Below the pieces are notes generated by a model, which saw nothing but the letters and a program-made list of their open reading frames with translations, was not told where the DNA came from and searched no databases. Shown piece after piece: positions 17,536 to 26,444 of a DNA stretch of 64,000 nt. How positions within the stretch are numbered: the first letter of the stretch is position 1; each line of letters begins with the position of its first letter. Made by a program: the position numbers and the translations under genes. The DNA lies in assembly GCF_030283145.1 (NCBI RefSeq), contig NZ_JASNWE010000002.1:434001-498000 (forward strand), read 5' to 3'. This stretch comes from Actinomadura xylanilytica (GTDB taxonomy: Bacteria > Actinomycetota > Actinomycetes > Streptosporangiales > Streptosporangiaceae).

Positions 17536-19005
17536 TCAGTGATGGAAGCCCGGCTGCGCTGGGGCGCCGGTGGAGCGGTGCCCCAGCCGGTCGAGGCAGC
17601 GGCGGATGTCGTCGGCCAGCAGCGAGACCTCATCGCGGCTGACGCCGTGCCTGACCAGGATCCGCTGCACGACGGTGTCGTCCCGGTGCGCGGGCAGCGG
17701 ATAGGACGGCACCTGCCAGCCCCGCGTGCTGAGCTGCTCGCTCAGGTCGTAGAGGGTGAAGCCGGGATCGGGATCGTCCTTGAGCCGGTACGACACGGCC
17801 GGCAGCGCCCCCCGCCCGTCGTACAGGAGCTCGAACGGCCCCATCGCCGCGATCTCCCCGGCGAGGTGGCGGGCGCTGTCGACGCACGCCTGCTGGACGC
17901 GCCGGTAGCCCTCGCGGCCCAGCCGCAGCAGCATGTAGTACTGCGCGATGACCTCCCCGCCGGGACGGGAGAAGTTCAGTGCGAACGTCGGCATGTCGCC
18001 GCCCAGGTAGTTCACCCGGAAGATCAGTTCCTCCGGCAGCAGCTCGGCCGACCGCCACACCGCCCAGCCCACGCCGAGCGGCGCCAGTCCGTACTTGTGC
18101 CCCGAGGCGTTGATGGAGACGACCCGCTCGACCCGGAAGTCCCAGGCCAGCTCCGGCTGGACGAACGGCGCCACGAACCCGCCGCTGGCCGCGTCGACGT
18201 GGATCGGGACGTCCACCCCGGTCTCGTCCTGGATCCGGTCGAGCTCGGCGGCGAGCTCGGCGACCGGCTCGTAGTCGCAGGTGTAGGTGACGCCCACGAT
18301 CGCCACCACGCCGATGGTGTTCCGGTCGACGTGGCCCGCGAGCTGGTGCGGGCGCAGGCCCGTCGCGCCCGGTTCGAGCGGCACCTGGCGCAGCTCGACG
18401 TCGAAGTAGCGGGCGAACTTCTCCCAGCAGACCTGCACCGGTCCGCACACCAGATTGGGCCGCTCGGCCGGCGCGCCCGTCCCGGTGCCCGGGGCCGAGC
18501 CCGCGCCGACGCCCACGCCGGCCTCGGCCGCGACCCCGGCCTCGGCCCTGGCCTCCGCCTCGGCCTCCGCCGCACGGCGCCGCCGCCACCGCCACTTCAT
18601 CGCCAGGCCGCCGAGCATCGCCGCCTCGCTGGACCCGGTGGTGGAGCAGCCCATCGTGTCGTGCCCGGCCGGCGCGTTCCACAGATCGGCCAGGATGCGC
18701 ACGCACCGCGACTCGATCTCGGCGGTCTGCGGGTACTCGTCCTTGTCGATCATGTTCTTGCCGAGGCACTCGTCCATCAGGCGGTGCACCTCGTCGTCGC
18801 TCCAGGTGGTGCAGAACGTCGCGAGGTTCTGCGCCGAGTCGCCGTCGAGCTGGAGCTCGGCGTGGAGCATCGCGTACACGGCCCGCGGGTCGGACGGGTG
18901 CTCGGGGATCCGGTGCTTGGGCAGCACCCGCTCGCTCAGCGGCCCGGCGAACAGGTCCTGGTCGCCGTCATCGGGCTCGGCCTCCTTCACGACGTGCAAC
19001 GCCAC
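17536..19005 (-). CDS. gadB: Glutamate decarboxylase (PLP-dependent)
   Basis: The product has 489 residues and converts glutamate to GABA and CO2. The pyridoxal lysine lies in INASGHKYGLAPLG (K304); the HVDAASGGF cofactor-contact segment (269-277) and the TTGSSEAAM loop (122-130) are intact. A low-complexity insertion of Ala/Glu/Gly repeats (about 145-180) interrupts the large domain just after the SSEAAM helix. It is encoded by GC-rich tandem-like DNA, is absent from typical GadB, and should loop out. GGGAGG precedes the ATG. No GABA antiporter is adjacent, so it may serve acid tolerance or GABA metabolism rather than a GAD transport couple. Confidence 0.93.
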   Translation of the reverse strand: MALHVVKEAEPDDGDQDLFAGPLSERVLPKHRIPEHPSDPRAVYAMLHAELQLDGDSAQNLATFCTTWSDDEVHRLMDECLGKNMIDKDEYPQTAEIESRCVRILADLWNAPAGHDTMGCSTTGSSEAAMLGGLAMKWRWRRRRAAEAEAEARAEAGVAAEAGVGVGAGSAPGTGTGAPAERPNLVCGPVQVCWEKFARYFDVELRQVPLEPGATGLRPHQLAGHVDRNTIGVVAIVGVTYTCDYEPVAELAAELDRIQDETGVDVPIHVDAASGGFVAPFVQPELAWDFRVERVVSINASGHKYGLAPLGVGWAVWRSAELLPEELIFRVNYLGGDMPTFALNFSRPGGEVIAQYYMLLRLGREGYRRVQQACVDSARHLAGEIAAMGPFELLYDGRGALPAVSYRLKDDPDPGFTLYDLSEQLSTRGWQVPSYPLPAHRDDTVVQRILVRHGVSRDEVSLLADDIRRCLDRLGHRSTGAPAQPGFHH

Positions 19006-19122
19006 GGTGAGCCTCCCGCCGTCAGAGAAGTAGCGCTACCCGGCTACCTCTCCGACCCGCACCCCCAAAAACCCACCAAAGCACCCCATATCAACAGCAG
19101 CGGGCAAAGCCCGGCGGACCGA

Positions 19123-20010
19123 TCAGTACGTGTCGAGGGTGCGCCGCAGGATCGGCACCGTCTGCTCGGGTGGAGCGGCCTCGGTGACCAGGGTGTTGAA
19201 GGTGTGCCAGTGGTGCTCGATCTCGGCCCGCCGGAACGGGTAGACCGCGCTGTTGTGCCGTTCGAGGTACACCATGTCGGGCAGCCCCTGCTGCGGGAAG
19301 CGGACCAGGGTGACGGGACCGTCGCCAGCCACCCGCCCGCAGATCCCGTACGGCGCGATCTGCACGGTGACGTTCGGCCGTCCGCAGAGGTCGATGATGT
19401 GCTGGAGCTGCGCCCGCATCGTCCGCGGGCCGCCGATGGGCCGCCACAGCGCCGACTCGTCGAGCACCGCCCACAGGTTCAGCGGCCTCGGCCGGCGCCG
19501 CAGCACCCGCTGGCGGCCCATCCGCAGGTCGACCCGTCGGTCGACCTCGTGCTCGGGGACGACGCGGCGAATGACCTCGCGGGCGTAGTCCTCGGTCTGC
19601 AACAGGCCGGGGACGAACTGCGACTCGAAGCAGCGGACCAGCCGCGCCGTCTGCTCGGCGCTCAGGTAGGGCCGCACCCACTCGGGCACGATGTCGCGAT
19701 CGGCGTGCCACCACGCCCGCCCGTTGGCCTGGTCGGCGAGCGCCAGCAGCGTGGCGCGCGGGGCCTCGTCGCTCACGCCGTACAGGCTGAGCAGGTCGGC
19801 GATGTCGCGCCGCTTGCACCCGATGCGGCCCAGCTCGAGGCGGCTGATCTTCGAGCTCGAACCGCGGATCGCCGCTCCGGCGTCCTCGCGCGAGAGGCCG
19901 GCCGCCTCCCGCAGCTCGCGCAGCCGCAGGCCGAGCAGCATCCGCGGGACCAGCGGGTCGCCCTGGACGGACGTGGCATGCCTGCTGCCGGGGATCGTGA
20001 CGGAGGCCAT
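19123..20010 (-). CDS. XRE-family regulator with DUF5753 domain
   Basis: The product has 295 residues. The N-terminal helix-turn-helix (about 25-85: LGLRLRELREAAGLSREDAGAAIRGS, then KISRLELGR) is followed by the DUF5753 ligand or partner domain with its hallmark FVPGLLQTEDYA (near 130) and the C-terminal VYLERHNSAVYPFR. Such proteins usually regulate development or secondary metabolism and often pair with a DUF397 gene. Here the upstream neighbour is instead a PF04672-type methyltransferase on the same strand. GAGGAG sits seven bases before the ATG. The target is not evident from the sequence. Confidence 0.9.
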   Translation of the reverse strand: MASVTIPGSRHATSVQGDPLVPRMLLGLRLRELREAAGLSREDAGAAIRGSSSKISRLELGRIGCKRRDIADLLSLYGVSDEAPRATLLALADQANGRAWWHADRDIVPEWVRPYLSAEQTARLVRCFESQFVPGLLQTEDYAREVIRRVVPEHEVDRRVDLRMGRQRVLRRRPRPLNLWAVLDESALWRPIGGPRTMRAQLQHIIDLCGRPNVTVQIAPYGICGRVAGDGPVTLVRFPQQGLPDMVYLERHNSAVYPFRRAEIEHHWHTFNTLVTEAAPPEQTVPILRRTLDTY

Positions 20011-20145
20011 GGGGGGACTCCTCGTCGGAGACGGCGGTGCAGAACCGGTCTCACTATAGCTTCACGCACCGCGTCGGCCACGGAACCGTGCGCCACACCG
20101 GCGGACGGCGCCCCGCCCGCGGCTCCGGCCAGGGCGCCCGTCCCG

Positions 20146-20958
20146 TCAGGGCTTGCGCGCCACCCCGCACAGGGTGGGCAGGTCCTCGGTGTCGATCCCC
20201 TCCACCTCGGGACGCCACCGCGGACTCTGCACGAGTCCCGGCTCGACCGGCTCGAGCCCGTCGAAGTAGCCCGCGATGAACTCCGGGCTGCGCAGCCTGA
20301 ACGGGATCGCGCCGGTGTCGTCGTACACCTTCTGCGCCGCGTTGAACCCCGCATGGGTGTCGGTGCAGTCGTCCAGGATGAGGAAGCTGCCGGAGGCGAG
20401 CGGGCGCAGCAGCCCCCGCGCGACCGCCAGGGCCTCGTCCGGATCGACGATGTGCCCCATCACGTTGACCAGCAGCAGCGCCACCGGCTTGGACAGGTCC
20501 AGCACCGCCGCGGCCCGCTCCATGATCGCGTCGGGATCGTGCAGGCTGGCGTCGATGTAGGTGGTGGTGCCCTCGGGCGTGCTGGTCAGCAGTGCACGCG
20601 CGTGCGCGAGCACGAGCGGGTCGTTGTCGACGTACACGATGTGCGAGTCGGGGGCCGCGCGCTGGGCCATCTCATGGGTGTTGTCGAGCGTGGGCAGCCC
20701 GGTCCCGCAGTCCATGAACTGGCGGATGCCGTGCTCCCCGGCCAGGTACCGGATGGCGCGATCCATGAAGTACCGCCCGGACCGGGCTATCTCCACGATC
20801 CCGGGATACAGCGCCACATACTGGTCACCTGCGGCCCGGTCGACCTCATAGTTGTCGGTCCCGCCGAGCCAGTAGTTCCAGATCCGGGCCGATTGCGGAA
20901 CGTCAGTATTGATCTTCGCTTGCGAACCCTGCGCCGGGTCGGGGGGGCCATCGGTCAT
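20146..20958 (-). CDS. SAM-dependent methyltransferase, PF04672 (DUF574) type
   Basis: The product has 270 residues. It opens with the family hallmark PQSARIWNYWLGGTDNYEVDR and carries a Rossmann-type SAM site (FMDCGTGLPTLDNTHE, then VYVDNDPLVLAHARALL). The family is abundant in actinomycetes, with unknown substrates. The ATG is preceded by GGAAGGAA. It is probably cotranscribed with the XRE/DUF5753 gene 135 bases downstream, a pairing seen often enough that the methyltransferase may act in the same regulatory circuit (inference). Confidence 0.88.
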   Translation of the reverse strand: MTDGPPDPAQGSQAKINTDVPQSARIWNYWLGGTDNYEVDRAAGDQYVALYPGIVEIARSGRYFMDRAIRYLAGEHGIRQFMDCGTGLPTLDNTHEMAQRAAPDSHIVYVDNDPLVLAHARALLTSTPEGTTTYIDASLHDPDAIMERAAAVLDLSKPVALLLVNVMGHIVDPDEALAVARGLLRPLASGSFLILDDCTDTHAGFNAAQKVYDDTGAIPFRLRSPEFIAGYFDGLEPVEPGLVQSPRWRPEVEGIDTEDLPTLCGVARKP

Positions 20959-21398
20959 GGTCCGGCGTTCCTTCCAGCAGTCCTGCCTCCTGATTCCCCC
21001 AACCTAGACCTCGCCCCGAGCACCCCGCCGGGAACGCGGAATTCGGACACTCCCCACTCCCATTCACCGCTTTTACGGATGCACATAATCAAAATCCCCC
21101 AAGCCCCAGCCAAGTAGGCAAAACCCCAGACAACCACCCCTCTCTCCCACTCACCACCAGGAACACCAGCACACTCGGACCGCCCACTTCACCACACTGG
21201 CCCCATATCTTTACAATCCAGACAGGCCCTGGAGTGCACACCCTCCCTTCGATTCGGGCACCGCAATATCACCATTCAGGAAGACCACCTCCACGCCCAG
21301 AGGCCGCCCGAAAAGATCATCAATTCCCCCGGCCCGGATCACCCGCACACCGGCCACCGGGGGCGCGAAGGGGCGCCGGCGCTTGTACGGTCGGGCGC
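20959..21398. other. Intergenic region between divergent genes
   Basis: This 440-base stretch holds no credible reading frame. It is noticeably richer in A and C (21050-21300) than its surroundings and must contain the promoters of the methyltransferase gene (leftward) and the pentapeptide-repeat gene (rightward). I can pick out no confident -10/-35 pair or hairpin. Confidence 0.5.
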
Positions 21399-22067
21399 AT
21401 GCCCTCGCAACGTACGGCGCCGAAAAAGCTCAAGGAGCCCACCGCGCCCAAGCTCCCCACCACCCTCGCCACCACCACCGGCGACCTCGCCGACGACGGC
21501 GTCTACCTGTCGACGGCGTTCGGTGCGGTGGACCTGGTGGGAAGCGAGGCGGAGGACACCGAGTTCGAGCGCTGCTCATTCAGCGGGACGCGCCTGTCGG
21601 CGACCGCACTACAACGCGCCACCCTCAACGACGTCGTGTTCAGAAGCTGCGACCTGGCCAACGTCCGGCTCGCCAACTGCCGGATCTTCACGACGGCGAT
21701 CGACGGATCGCGGCTCACCGGCGCCGCCTTCAGCGACTGCGGGTTGCAGGACGTCCTGTTCGAGTCATGCCGGGCCGACCTCGCGGGCTTCCGCTTCAGC
21801 ACGCTCCGGCGGGTGGTGTTCCGGGACTGCAACCTCGAGGCCGCCACCTTCCAGAACGCCGACCTGCGCGGCGCCCGGTTCGAGGGCTGCCGGCTGAGCG
21901 GCGCCCAGTTCAGCGGCGCCGACATGACCGGAACCCGCATCACCGACTGCGACCTGCGCGGCATCGGCGGAGTGCAGAGCCTCCGCGGCGTCACCGTCAC
22001 CGCCGCCGACGCCCCCGGCCTCCTGTCAAGCCTCACCGCCGAACTAGGCATCACCATCGAGGACTGA
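21399..22067 (+). CDS. Pentapeptide-repeat protein
   Basis: The product has 222 residues. From about residue 55 to 190 it follows the A-(N/D)-L-x-x pentapeptide rule, with Phe, Leu or Val at the central position (for example DLANVRLANCRI, NADLRGARFEGC, GADMTGTRI). This predicts a right-handed quadrilateral beta-helix. Such proteins can mimic DNA and protect gyrase, but many have no known role. The first 50 residues are Lys/Pro/Thr-rich and disordered. The ATG at 21399 is taken as the start; an upstream in-frame codon would add 55 atypical residues. Cys residues recur at regular spacing within the coils, which is somewhat unusual. Confidence 0.85.
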   Translation: MPSQRTAPKKLKEPTAPKLPTTLATTTGDLADDGVYLSTAFGAVDLVGSEAEDTEFERCSFSGTRLSATALQRATLNDVVFRSCDLANVRLANCRIFTTAIDGSRLTGAAFSDCGLQDVLFESCRADLAGFRFSTLRRVVFRDCNLEAATFQNADLRGARFEGCRLSGAQFSGADMTGTRITDCDLRGIGGVQSLRGVTVTAADAPGLLSSLTAELGITIED

Positions 22068-22175
22068 CGGTGAGGTGAAGCCGCCGGAGCCGAACCAGGC
22101 GCGGAGGAGGCGGACGCTTCTGCGACCACCGGCGGCCTTCGAACACACGTTCGCCCAGGGGGTAGCCTGGACGCC

Positions 22176-22799
22176 ATGACAGGCGCATTCCAAGGCTCGC
22201 TGCTGGACGATCCGGGCGAGGCCGGCCCGCGGCCCCTGGACGTCCGGCGGACGCACCTCGCCCACGGAGCCTGGATCGACGTCCACCCGGGCTGGATCGC
22301 GGGCGCCGACGCCCTCTTCGAGCGGCTGCTCCACACCGTCCCGTGGCACGCCGAGAGCCGCCGGATGTACGACCGGACGGTCGACGTTCCCCGCCTCCTC
22401 GCCTTCTACGACGAGGGCGACGCCCTGCCCGACCCCGTCCTGGACGAAGCCAAGCGGGCCCTCGACGCACGCTACGCCCCCGAGCTCGGCGAACCGTTCC
22501 GCACCGCCGGCCTCTGCCTCTACCGCGACGGCCGCGACAGCGTCGCCTGGCACGGCGACACCATCGGCCGCGGCAAGACCCACGACACCATGATCGCGAT
22601 CGTCTCGGTCGGCGCCCCCCGCTCGCTCCTGCTCCGCCCCCGCACCGGTGGCCCCACCCACCGCAACGACCTGGGCCACGGCGACCTCATCGTCATGGGC
22701 GGCAGCTGCCAACGCACCTGGGAACACGCCATCCCCAAAAGCGCCCGCGCCCTGGGCCCCCGCATCAGTATCCAGTTCCGCCCCCGCGGCGTGCGCTGA
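22176..22799 (+). CDS. AlkB-like 2-oxoglutarate/Fe(II) dioxygenase
   Basis: The product has 207 residues. The iron triad is visible as H126 and D128 in WHGDT and H184 in TWEHAIP. The 2-oxoglutarate arginines lie in GPRISIQFRPR (R196, R202). LCLYRDGRDSVAWHGD matches the AlkB nucleotide-recognition core. The length is that of bacterial AlkB, which removes alkyl groups from DNA or RNA bases by oxidation. No ada or alkA homologue is adjacent, so it stands alone rather than in an adaptive-response operon. The upstream AGGGGGTAG gives a weak ribosome site. Confidence 0.88.
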   Translation: MTGAFQGSLLDDPGEAGPRPLDVRRTHLAHGAWIDVHPGWIAGADALFERLLHTVPWHAESRRMYDRTVDVPRLLAFYDEGDALPDPVLDEAKRALDARYAPELGEPFRTAGLCLYRDGRDSVAWHGDTIGRGKTHDTMIAIVSVGAPRSLLLRPRTGGPTHRNDLGHGDLIVMGGSCQRTWEHAIPKSARALGPRISIQFRPRGVR

Positions 22800-23075
22800 A
22801 GAATCGTCCACCCGACTCGATTCCCGCCCGACTACCAGCTCTTCCTCCTGCGAACGATCTCAGAACCGCCGGAAGCAGCGGGGATCTTCTCGGCCTGCTC
22901 CCCGCGGGGTTCGCCTTGATGCTCGACCCCGGAACACCGCACGCTTGGGAGTTGCCCGGCCGCAGCACCTGACGGGACTCCTGCTGGAGCGGGCTGCACC
23001 ACCGAAAACGCGCACATTTGGCGACGGTGCGGCGGTCTGCATGTGCGGTCGGCCGCGAAGGACGAGGATGGACGG

Positions 23076-23798
23076 ATGGACGATGCTCCCTTCGACCCCG
23101 CGCCGGTGCTCGGGCAGATCGCCTCGGCGACCGATGACCTGCTCGCCGGCGCCGCCCGGCTGGACGACGCCGACATGCGCGCGCCGTCCCTGCTGCCCGG
23201 CTGGACGCGCGGGCACGTGCTGACCCACCTCGCCCGCAACGCCGACGGCGGCACCCGGCTGCTGACCTGGGCGCGTACGGGCGAGGAGTCGCATGAGTAC
23301 CCCAGCATGGAGGCCAGGGCGGCGGAGATCGAGGCGGGGTCGGGACGCGGCGCCGGCGAGCTGGTCGCCGACGTCCGCGCGGCGGCCGACCGGTTCGCCG
23401 CCGCGTACGCGCTCATGCCCGCGGAGGCGTGGGAGCACGTCGTGCAGTGGACGTCCGGGGTCCGCCGTCCCGCCGTGCGCGCCGCCGACGCGCGGCTGAC
23501 CGAGGTGCTCGTCCACCATGTCGACCTCGGCGGCGGTTTCACCCCGGCGCACTGGCCGCCGGAGTTCACCGCCCGGCTGCTCGGACGGGTCGTCACGTCG
23601 TTCGCCCAGCGCGAGGACGCGGAGGCCCTGCGGATACGGCTGCACGCCATCGACACCGGCATCCAGTACGGGGACGGCTCCACCATCGTGCGGGGCCCAC
23701 AGGCGGCGCTACTGGCGTGGCTGATGGGCCGCTCGAACGGCGACGGTCTCAAGACGGACGACGGGACGCCACTGCCGAGCCCGCCCTTCCTCTTCTAG
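23076..23798 (+). CDS. Maleylpyruvate isomerase-family mycothiol-dependent enzyme
   Basis: The product has 240 residues. The N-terminal MDMPI/DinB four-helix domain has the family signatures SLLPGWTRGHVLTHLARNADG (near 40-60) and EVLVHHVDLGGG (near 145). The two histidines and the acidic residue suit a metal site that uses mycothiol, the actinobacterial thiol. The actual substrate is unknown: no gentisate or salicylate genes are nearby. The ATG at 23076 follows GAGGATGG; an in-frame codon 11 residues earlier is less likely. The stop codon lies inside the loop of a terminator hairpin. Confidence 0.82.
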   Translation: MDDAPFDPAPVLGQIASATDDLLAGAARLDDADMRAPSLLPGWTRGHVLTHLARNADGGTRLLTWARTGEESHEYPSMEARAAEIEAGSGRGAGELVADVRAAADRFAAAYALMPAEAWEHVVQWTSGVRRPAVRAADARLTEVLVHHVDLGGGFTPAHWPPEFTARLLGRVVTSFAQREDAEALRIRLHAIDTGIQYGDGSTIVRGPQAALLAWLMGRSNGDGLKTDDGTPLPSPPFLF

Positions 23799-23807
23799 AG
23801 AGGAAGG
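23785..23807. terminator. Terminator hairpin overlapping the stop codon
   Basis: CCTTCCTCT (23785-23793) pairs with AGAGGAAGG (23799-23807) around the loop TCTAG, which contains the stop codon of the MDMPI-fold gene. A partial direct repeat of TCTTCTAGAGAGGA follows at once. It lies between convergent genes and probably acts on both. Confidence 0.6.
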
Positions 23808-23848
23808 CTCTTCTAGAGAGGACGGGCGGACTCGGCGGACGGTCCGAT

Positions 23849-25486
23849 TTACGAGCTGACGGCCGGGCAGCGGGCGCCGTTGGCAGGAAGGGTGAGCGAC
23901 ACCAGGTACGCGTCGGTCGCGCTTTCCATGCACGGGCCGCTGCGGGCGCTGCCGTGTCCGGCGCCCTCGTAGGTGAGCAGCCTGCCCGAACGGCCCATCT
24001 GCTTGGCGGCGTTCGTCGCCCACGCGTAGCCGCTGGCCGGGTCGTGCAGCCCATTGACCAGCAGGATCGGCGCACTGCCCCGCACCTTCAGCCGGTGCTG
24101 CGGGTTGCTGACCGGCTGCGGCGCGCCGAGGCACCCGGCCGCGGCGAGGAGCGGGCGCGTGTACGGCAGGTCCGGCGCGGTCCTGGCCATTACGCGCGCG
24201 TTCGCGGCGTACTCCCGGTAGTTCCGCGCCGGCAGGCTCCAGTCCGAGCAGAAGACCGACAGGAACGGGTCCGCCGTGGTGGCCTCCGCCGCCTTCACCG
24301 GCTGCTCGGCGGGCGCGCTCGCGGTCCGCCCGGCCGGACGCTCCGCCGGACGGGCGGCGTCGAAGCCCGCCAGGTAGGTCGCGATGGCCTGGTAGTCCGG
24401 ACCGTAGAGCTTGCGGAACACCTTCTCGACGAGCTGGACCGGCTGCACCTTCTTCGCAGGGTTGGACGGATCGGTCAGCTCGCCCCGTTCCGCCTTGGCG
24501 CGCAGGTCCGCCATGAGGGCGCGCACGTCGCGTCCGTGCAGCGCGCACCCGGTGTCGGACGCGCACCACTTCACGAACTCGTCGAACGAGTCCTGCGCCG
24601 TGGCCGCCTGGGTCTTCAGGAACTGCCGGGCGTTCGGGAGGCTGTGGTCGACCACGCTCTCCAGCAGCATCGCGCGGATCCGGCCCGGGTACTTCTCGGC
24701 GTACTGCTCCCCGAGCAGCGTCCCGTACGAGCTGCCGTGGAAGTTCAGCCTCCCCTCGCCGAGCGCCTTCCGGAGCGCCTCGAGGTCCTGGACCATGCTG
24801 AGCGTGTCGACGTGGTCGGCCAGTGGGCCGGTGCGGGCCCGGCAGTCCTTCCGCAGCTCGTTGTTGTAGGCGACGGTGGCCTCGAAGTCGGCCTGCCCGG
24901 TCATCAGCGGCGAGGGCCGGGCGGCCAGCAGCGTGGTCGAGCACACGACCGGGTTGCTCTTGCCGACTCCGCGCGGGTCGAGGCCCACGATGTCGAACCG
25001 GCGCTGGATCTCTTTGCTGAACCGGTCGGGATTCTCCACGACCCGGCCGGCGCCGACGTCACCCGGACCGCCGGGCCCGAACACGAGCGTGCCGACTCGG
25101 GCCTTCGGGTCGGTGGCCTTGCGGCGCGCGAGCGCGAGGCCGAACTTCTGCCCGTCCGGGTGCGCCCAGTCGACCGGCACGGGCAACGTCGCGCACTCGG
25201 CGCCGTTCTCGCACGGCTCCCACTTGATCGACGACGCCGACGTGCCGCCGCCGGACGGCGCCGCCGCTCCGCCGGACGACGCGGCCAGGCTGCCGGTCAC
25301 CGCGGACGGTCCGGTGAGCACCAGGCCGCCGACGGCCGCCATCGTGCCCGCCGCGGCGACGGCGAGGCCCCCGACGGCCAAGCGCCGCAGCCTCCGCCCC
25401 CTCGGCGCGCCGGCCACGCGCGGCTCCCCGCCGTGCGGCCCTCCGTCGTCCGGCCGGCCACTGGCCGGGGTGCCTTCACGCATCAT
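23849..25486 (-). CDS. Secreted alpha/beta hydrolase, tripeptidyl aminopeptidase-like
   Basis: The product has 545 residues. A basic N-terminus and a hydrophobic helix (about 30-60, LAVGGLAVAAAGTMAAVGGL) form a signal peptide or membrane anchor. The alpha/beta hydrolase fold carries the nucleophile elbow GSSYGT, the acid in VNGLHDPASG and the histidine in EGAGHGS. VFGPGGPGDVG supplies the oxyanion region, and the C-terminus matches TAP-like domains of Streptomyces tripeptidyl aminopeptidases (SlpD/SlpE type). The start is one of two adjacent ATGs at 25483-25486 after GGAAGGGA; a longer frame lacks signal-peptide character. The likely role is extracytoplasmic peptide trimming. A Pro/Ala/Glu-rich linker occurs near residue 400. 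Confidence 0.88.
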   Translation of the reverse strand: MMREGTPASGRPDDGGPHGGEPRVAGAPRGRRLRRLAVGGLAVAAAGTMAAVGGLVLTGPSAVTGSLAASSGGAAAPSGGGTSASSIKWEPCENGAECATLPVPVDWAHPDGQKFGLALARRKATDPKARVGTLVFGPGGPGDVGAGRVVENPDRFSKEIQRRFDIVGLDPRGVGKSNPVVCSTTLLAARPSPLMTGQADFEATVAYNNELRKDCRARTGPLADHVDTLSMVQDLEALRKALGEGRLNFHGSSYGTLLGEQYAEKYPGRIRAMLLESVVDHSLPNARQFLKTQAATAQDSFDEFVKWCASDTGCALHGRDVRALMADLRAKAERGELTDPSNPAKKVQPVQLVEKVFRKLYGPDYQAIATYLAGFDAARPAERPAGRTASAPAEQPVKAAEATTADPFLSVFCSDWSLPARNYREYAANARVMARTAPDLPYTRPLLAAAGCLGAPQPVSNPQHRLKVRGSAPILLVNGLHDPASGYAWATNAAKQMGRSGRLLTYEGAGHGSARSGPCMESATDAYLVSLTLPANGARCPAVSS

Positions 25487-25736
25487 GCGAGATCTGTCCC
25501 TTCCCTGGAGGAGCGTTCCTGTGAGGTGTCGTCCGCGGCCTGAGGCCGCTCGGCCCTGATGCCGGACCGCCGAGTGGCAGCTCGACGGCCCTGGGACGTG
25601 ACGATCACCGATCACGTTAGGCCCGTCGAACCCCCAGGAAGGGGACGACCAGGGTCATCTCAGGGTGGGGCCAGGGTCAGCTCAGGGTCGGTGAATCCCG
25701 GGCCGGACGCCGTCCGGCCGACCGGAGGCCGGCGCG

Positions 25737-26426
25737 CTAGAAGAGCAGGCCCATGTGGTACTGGTCGACGGGGCGGCCATCGATCTCCAGCCCCGACCGC
25801 CGGAGCCCCTCGACCACGAATCCGCAGGTCAGATAGAGATTCAGGGCGGCATGGTTGTGCGTCATCACGACCAGCTCCAGCCGTCGCAGGCCCCGCCGCC
25901 GGGCCGCCTCGGCCGCCGCGCCGAGCAGCGCGCGGCCGATCCCGCGGCGTGCGTGCGACGCCCGGACTCCCATCACGACGTAGCCCGTCCGCCGCGAACG
26001 CGCGAGCGGGCTCACGGTCACGCCGACGTACCCGGCGAGCGCCTCGTCCGTTCCCTCCGCGTCCGCGTCCGCGTCCGCGACGACCGTGTAGGACGGGTCG
26101 GTGCCGCCCGCCTGGGCTTCGAGCCGGTGCCGGAGGCGGGCCGGGTCATGGTCGCGTTCGTCCGGTTCGAACAGCATGAAGCGCGACTCGTCGTCCAGCG
26201 CGTGCTGGAGGCCGAGCAGCGCCGCCGCGTCGCCGGGCACGGCAAACCGCACGGGCCGGGGCACAGCGCGGCGCCCCGTCCCCTGGCCCGAGGCCGACCC
26301 CGGCCCGCGGCTCGGCGCCGCCCCCGGGCCCGACCTCGGCCCCGACCTCGGCCCCGGGATCGGACCCGGGATCGGACCCGGGATCGGACCCGGGATCGGA
26401 CCCGGGGTCGGGGTGGGCTCAGGCAT
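25737..26426 (-). CDS. GNAT N-acetyltransferase with repetitive Pro-Gly N-terminus
   Basis: The product has 229 residues. The acetyltransferase domain covers about 60-229, with the acetyl-CoA loop RRGIGRALLGAAAEAARRRGLRR and a C-terminal GFVVEGLRRSGLEIDG typical of ribosomal-protein or small-molecule acetyltransferases. The first 50 residues are a PGPI/SGPR tandem encoded by 12-bp repeats. The ATG at 26426 has a poor ribosome site. A nine-codon frame (26448 to 26419) overlaps both the upstream dehydrogenase stop and this start, so translation could be coupled. If the true start is internal, the repeat would be untranslated. Confidence 0.8.
   Translation of the reverse strand: MPEPTPTPGPIPGPIPGPIPGPIPGPRSGPRSGPGAAPSRGPGSASGQGTGRRAVPRPVRFAVPGDAAALLGLQHALDDESRFMLFEPDERDHDPARLRHRLEAQAGGTDPSYTVVADADADAEGTDEALAGYVGVTVSPLARSRRTGYVVMGVRASHARRGIGRALLGAAAEAARRRGLRRLELVVMTHNHAALNLYLTCGFVVEGLRRSGLEIDGRPVDQYHMGLLF
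26329..26412 (+). repeat. 12-bp tandem repeat within acetyltransferase 5' end
   Basis: Four perfect units of CCCGGGATCGGA (26353-26400) are flanked by imperfect units (cccgacctcggc twice on the left, cccggggtcggg on the right), giving about seven units. Because the unit is a multiple of three, changes in copy number keep the frame and lengthen or shorten the Pro-Gly tail of the acetyltransferase. Confidence 0.85.
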
Positions 26427-26444
26427 GCGCCCGTGCGCGTTCGG

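Noticed and set aside
17041..19033. A gadB-antiporter acid-resistance unit
   Set aside because: No GABA/glutamate antiporter gene adjoins the decarboxylase; the amino acid permease is 22 kb away and unlinked.
26329..26412. CRISPR-like array
   Set aside because: Units are contiguous 12-mers with no spacers and lie inside a coding frame; it is a simple tandem repeat and no cas gene is present.
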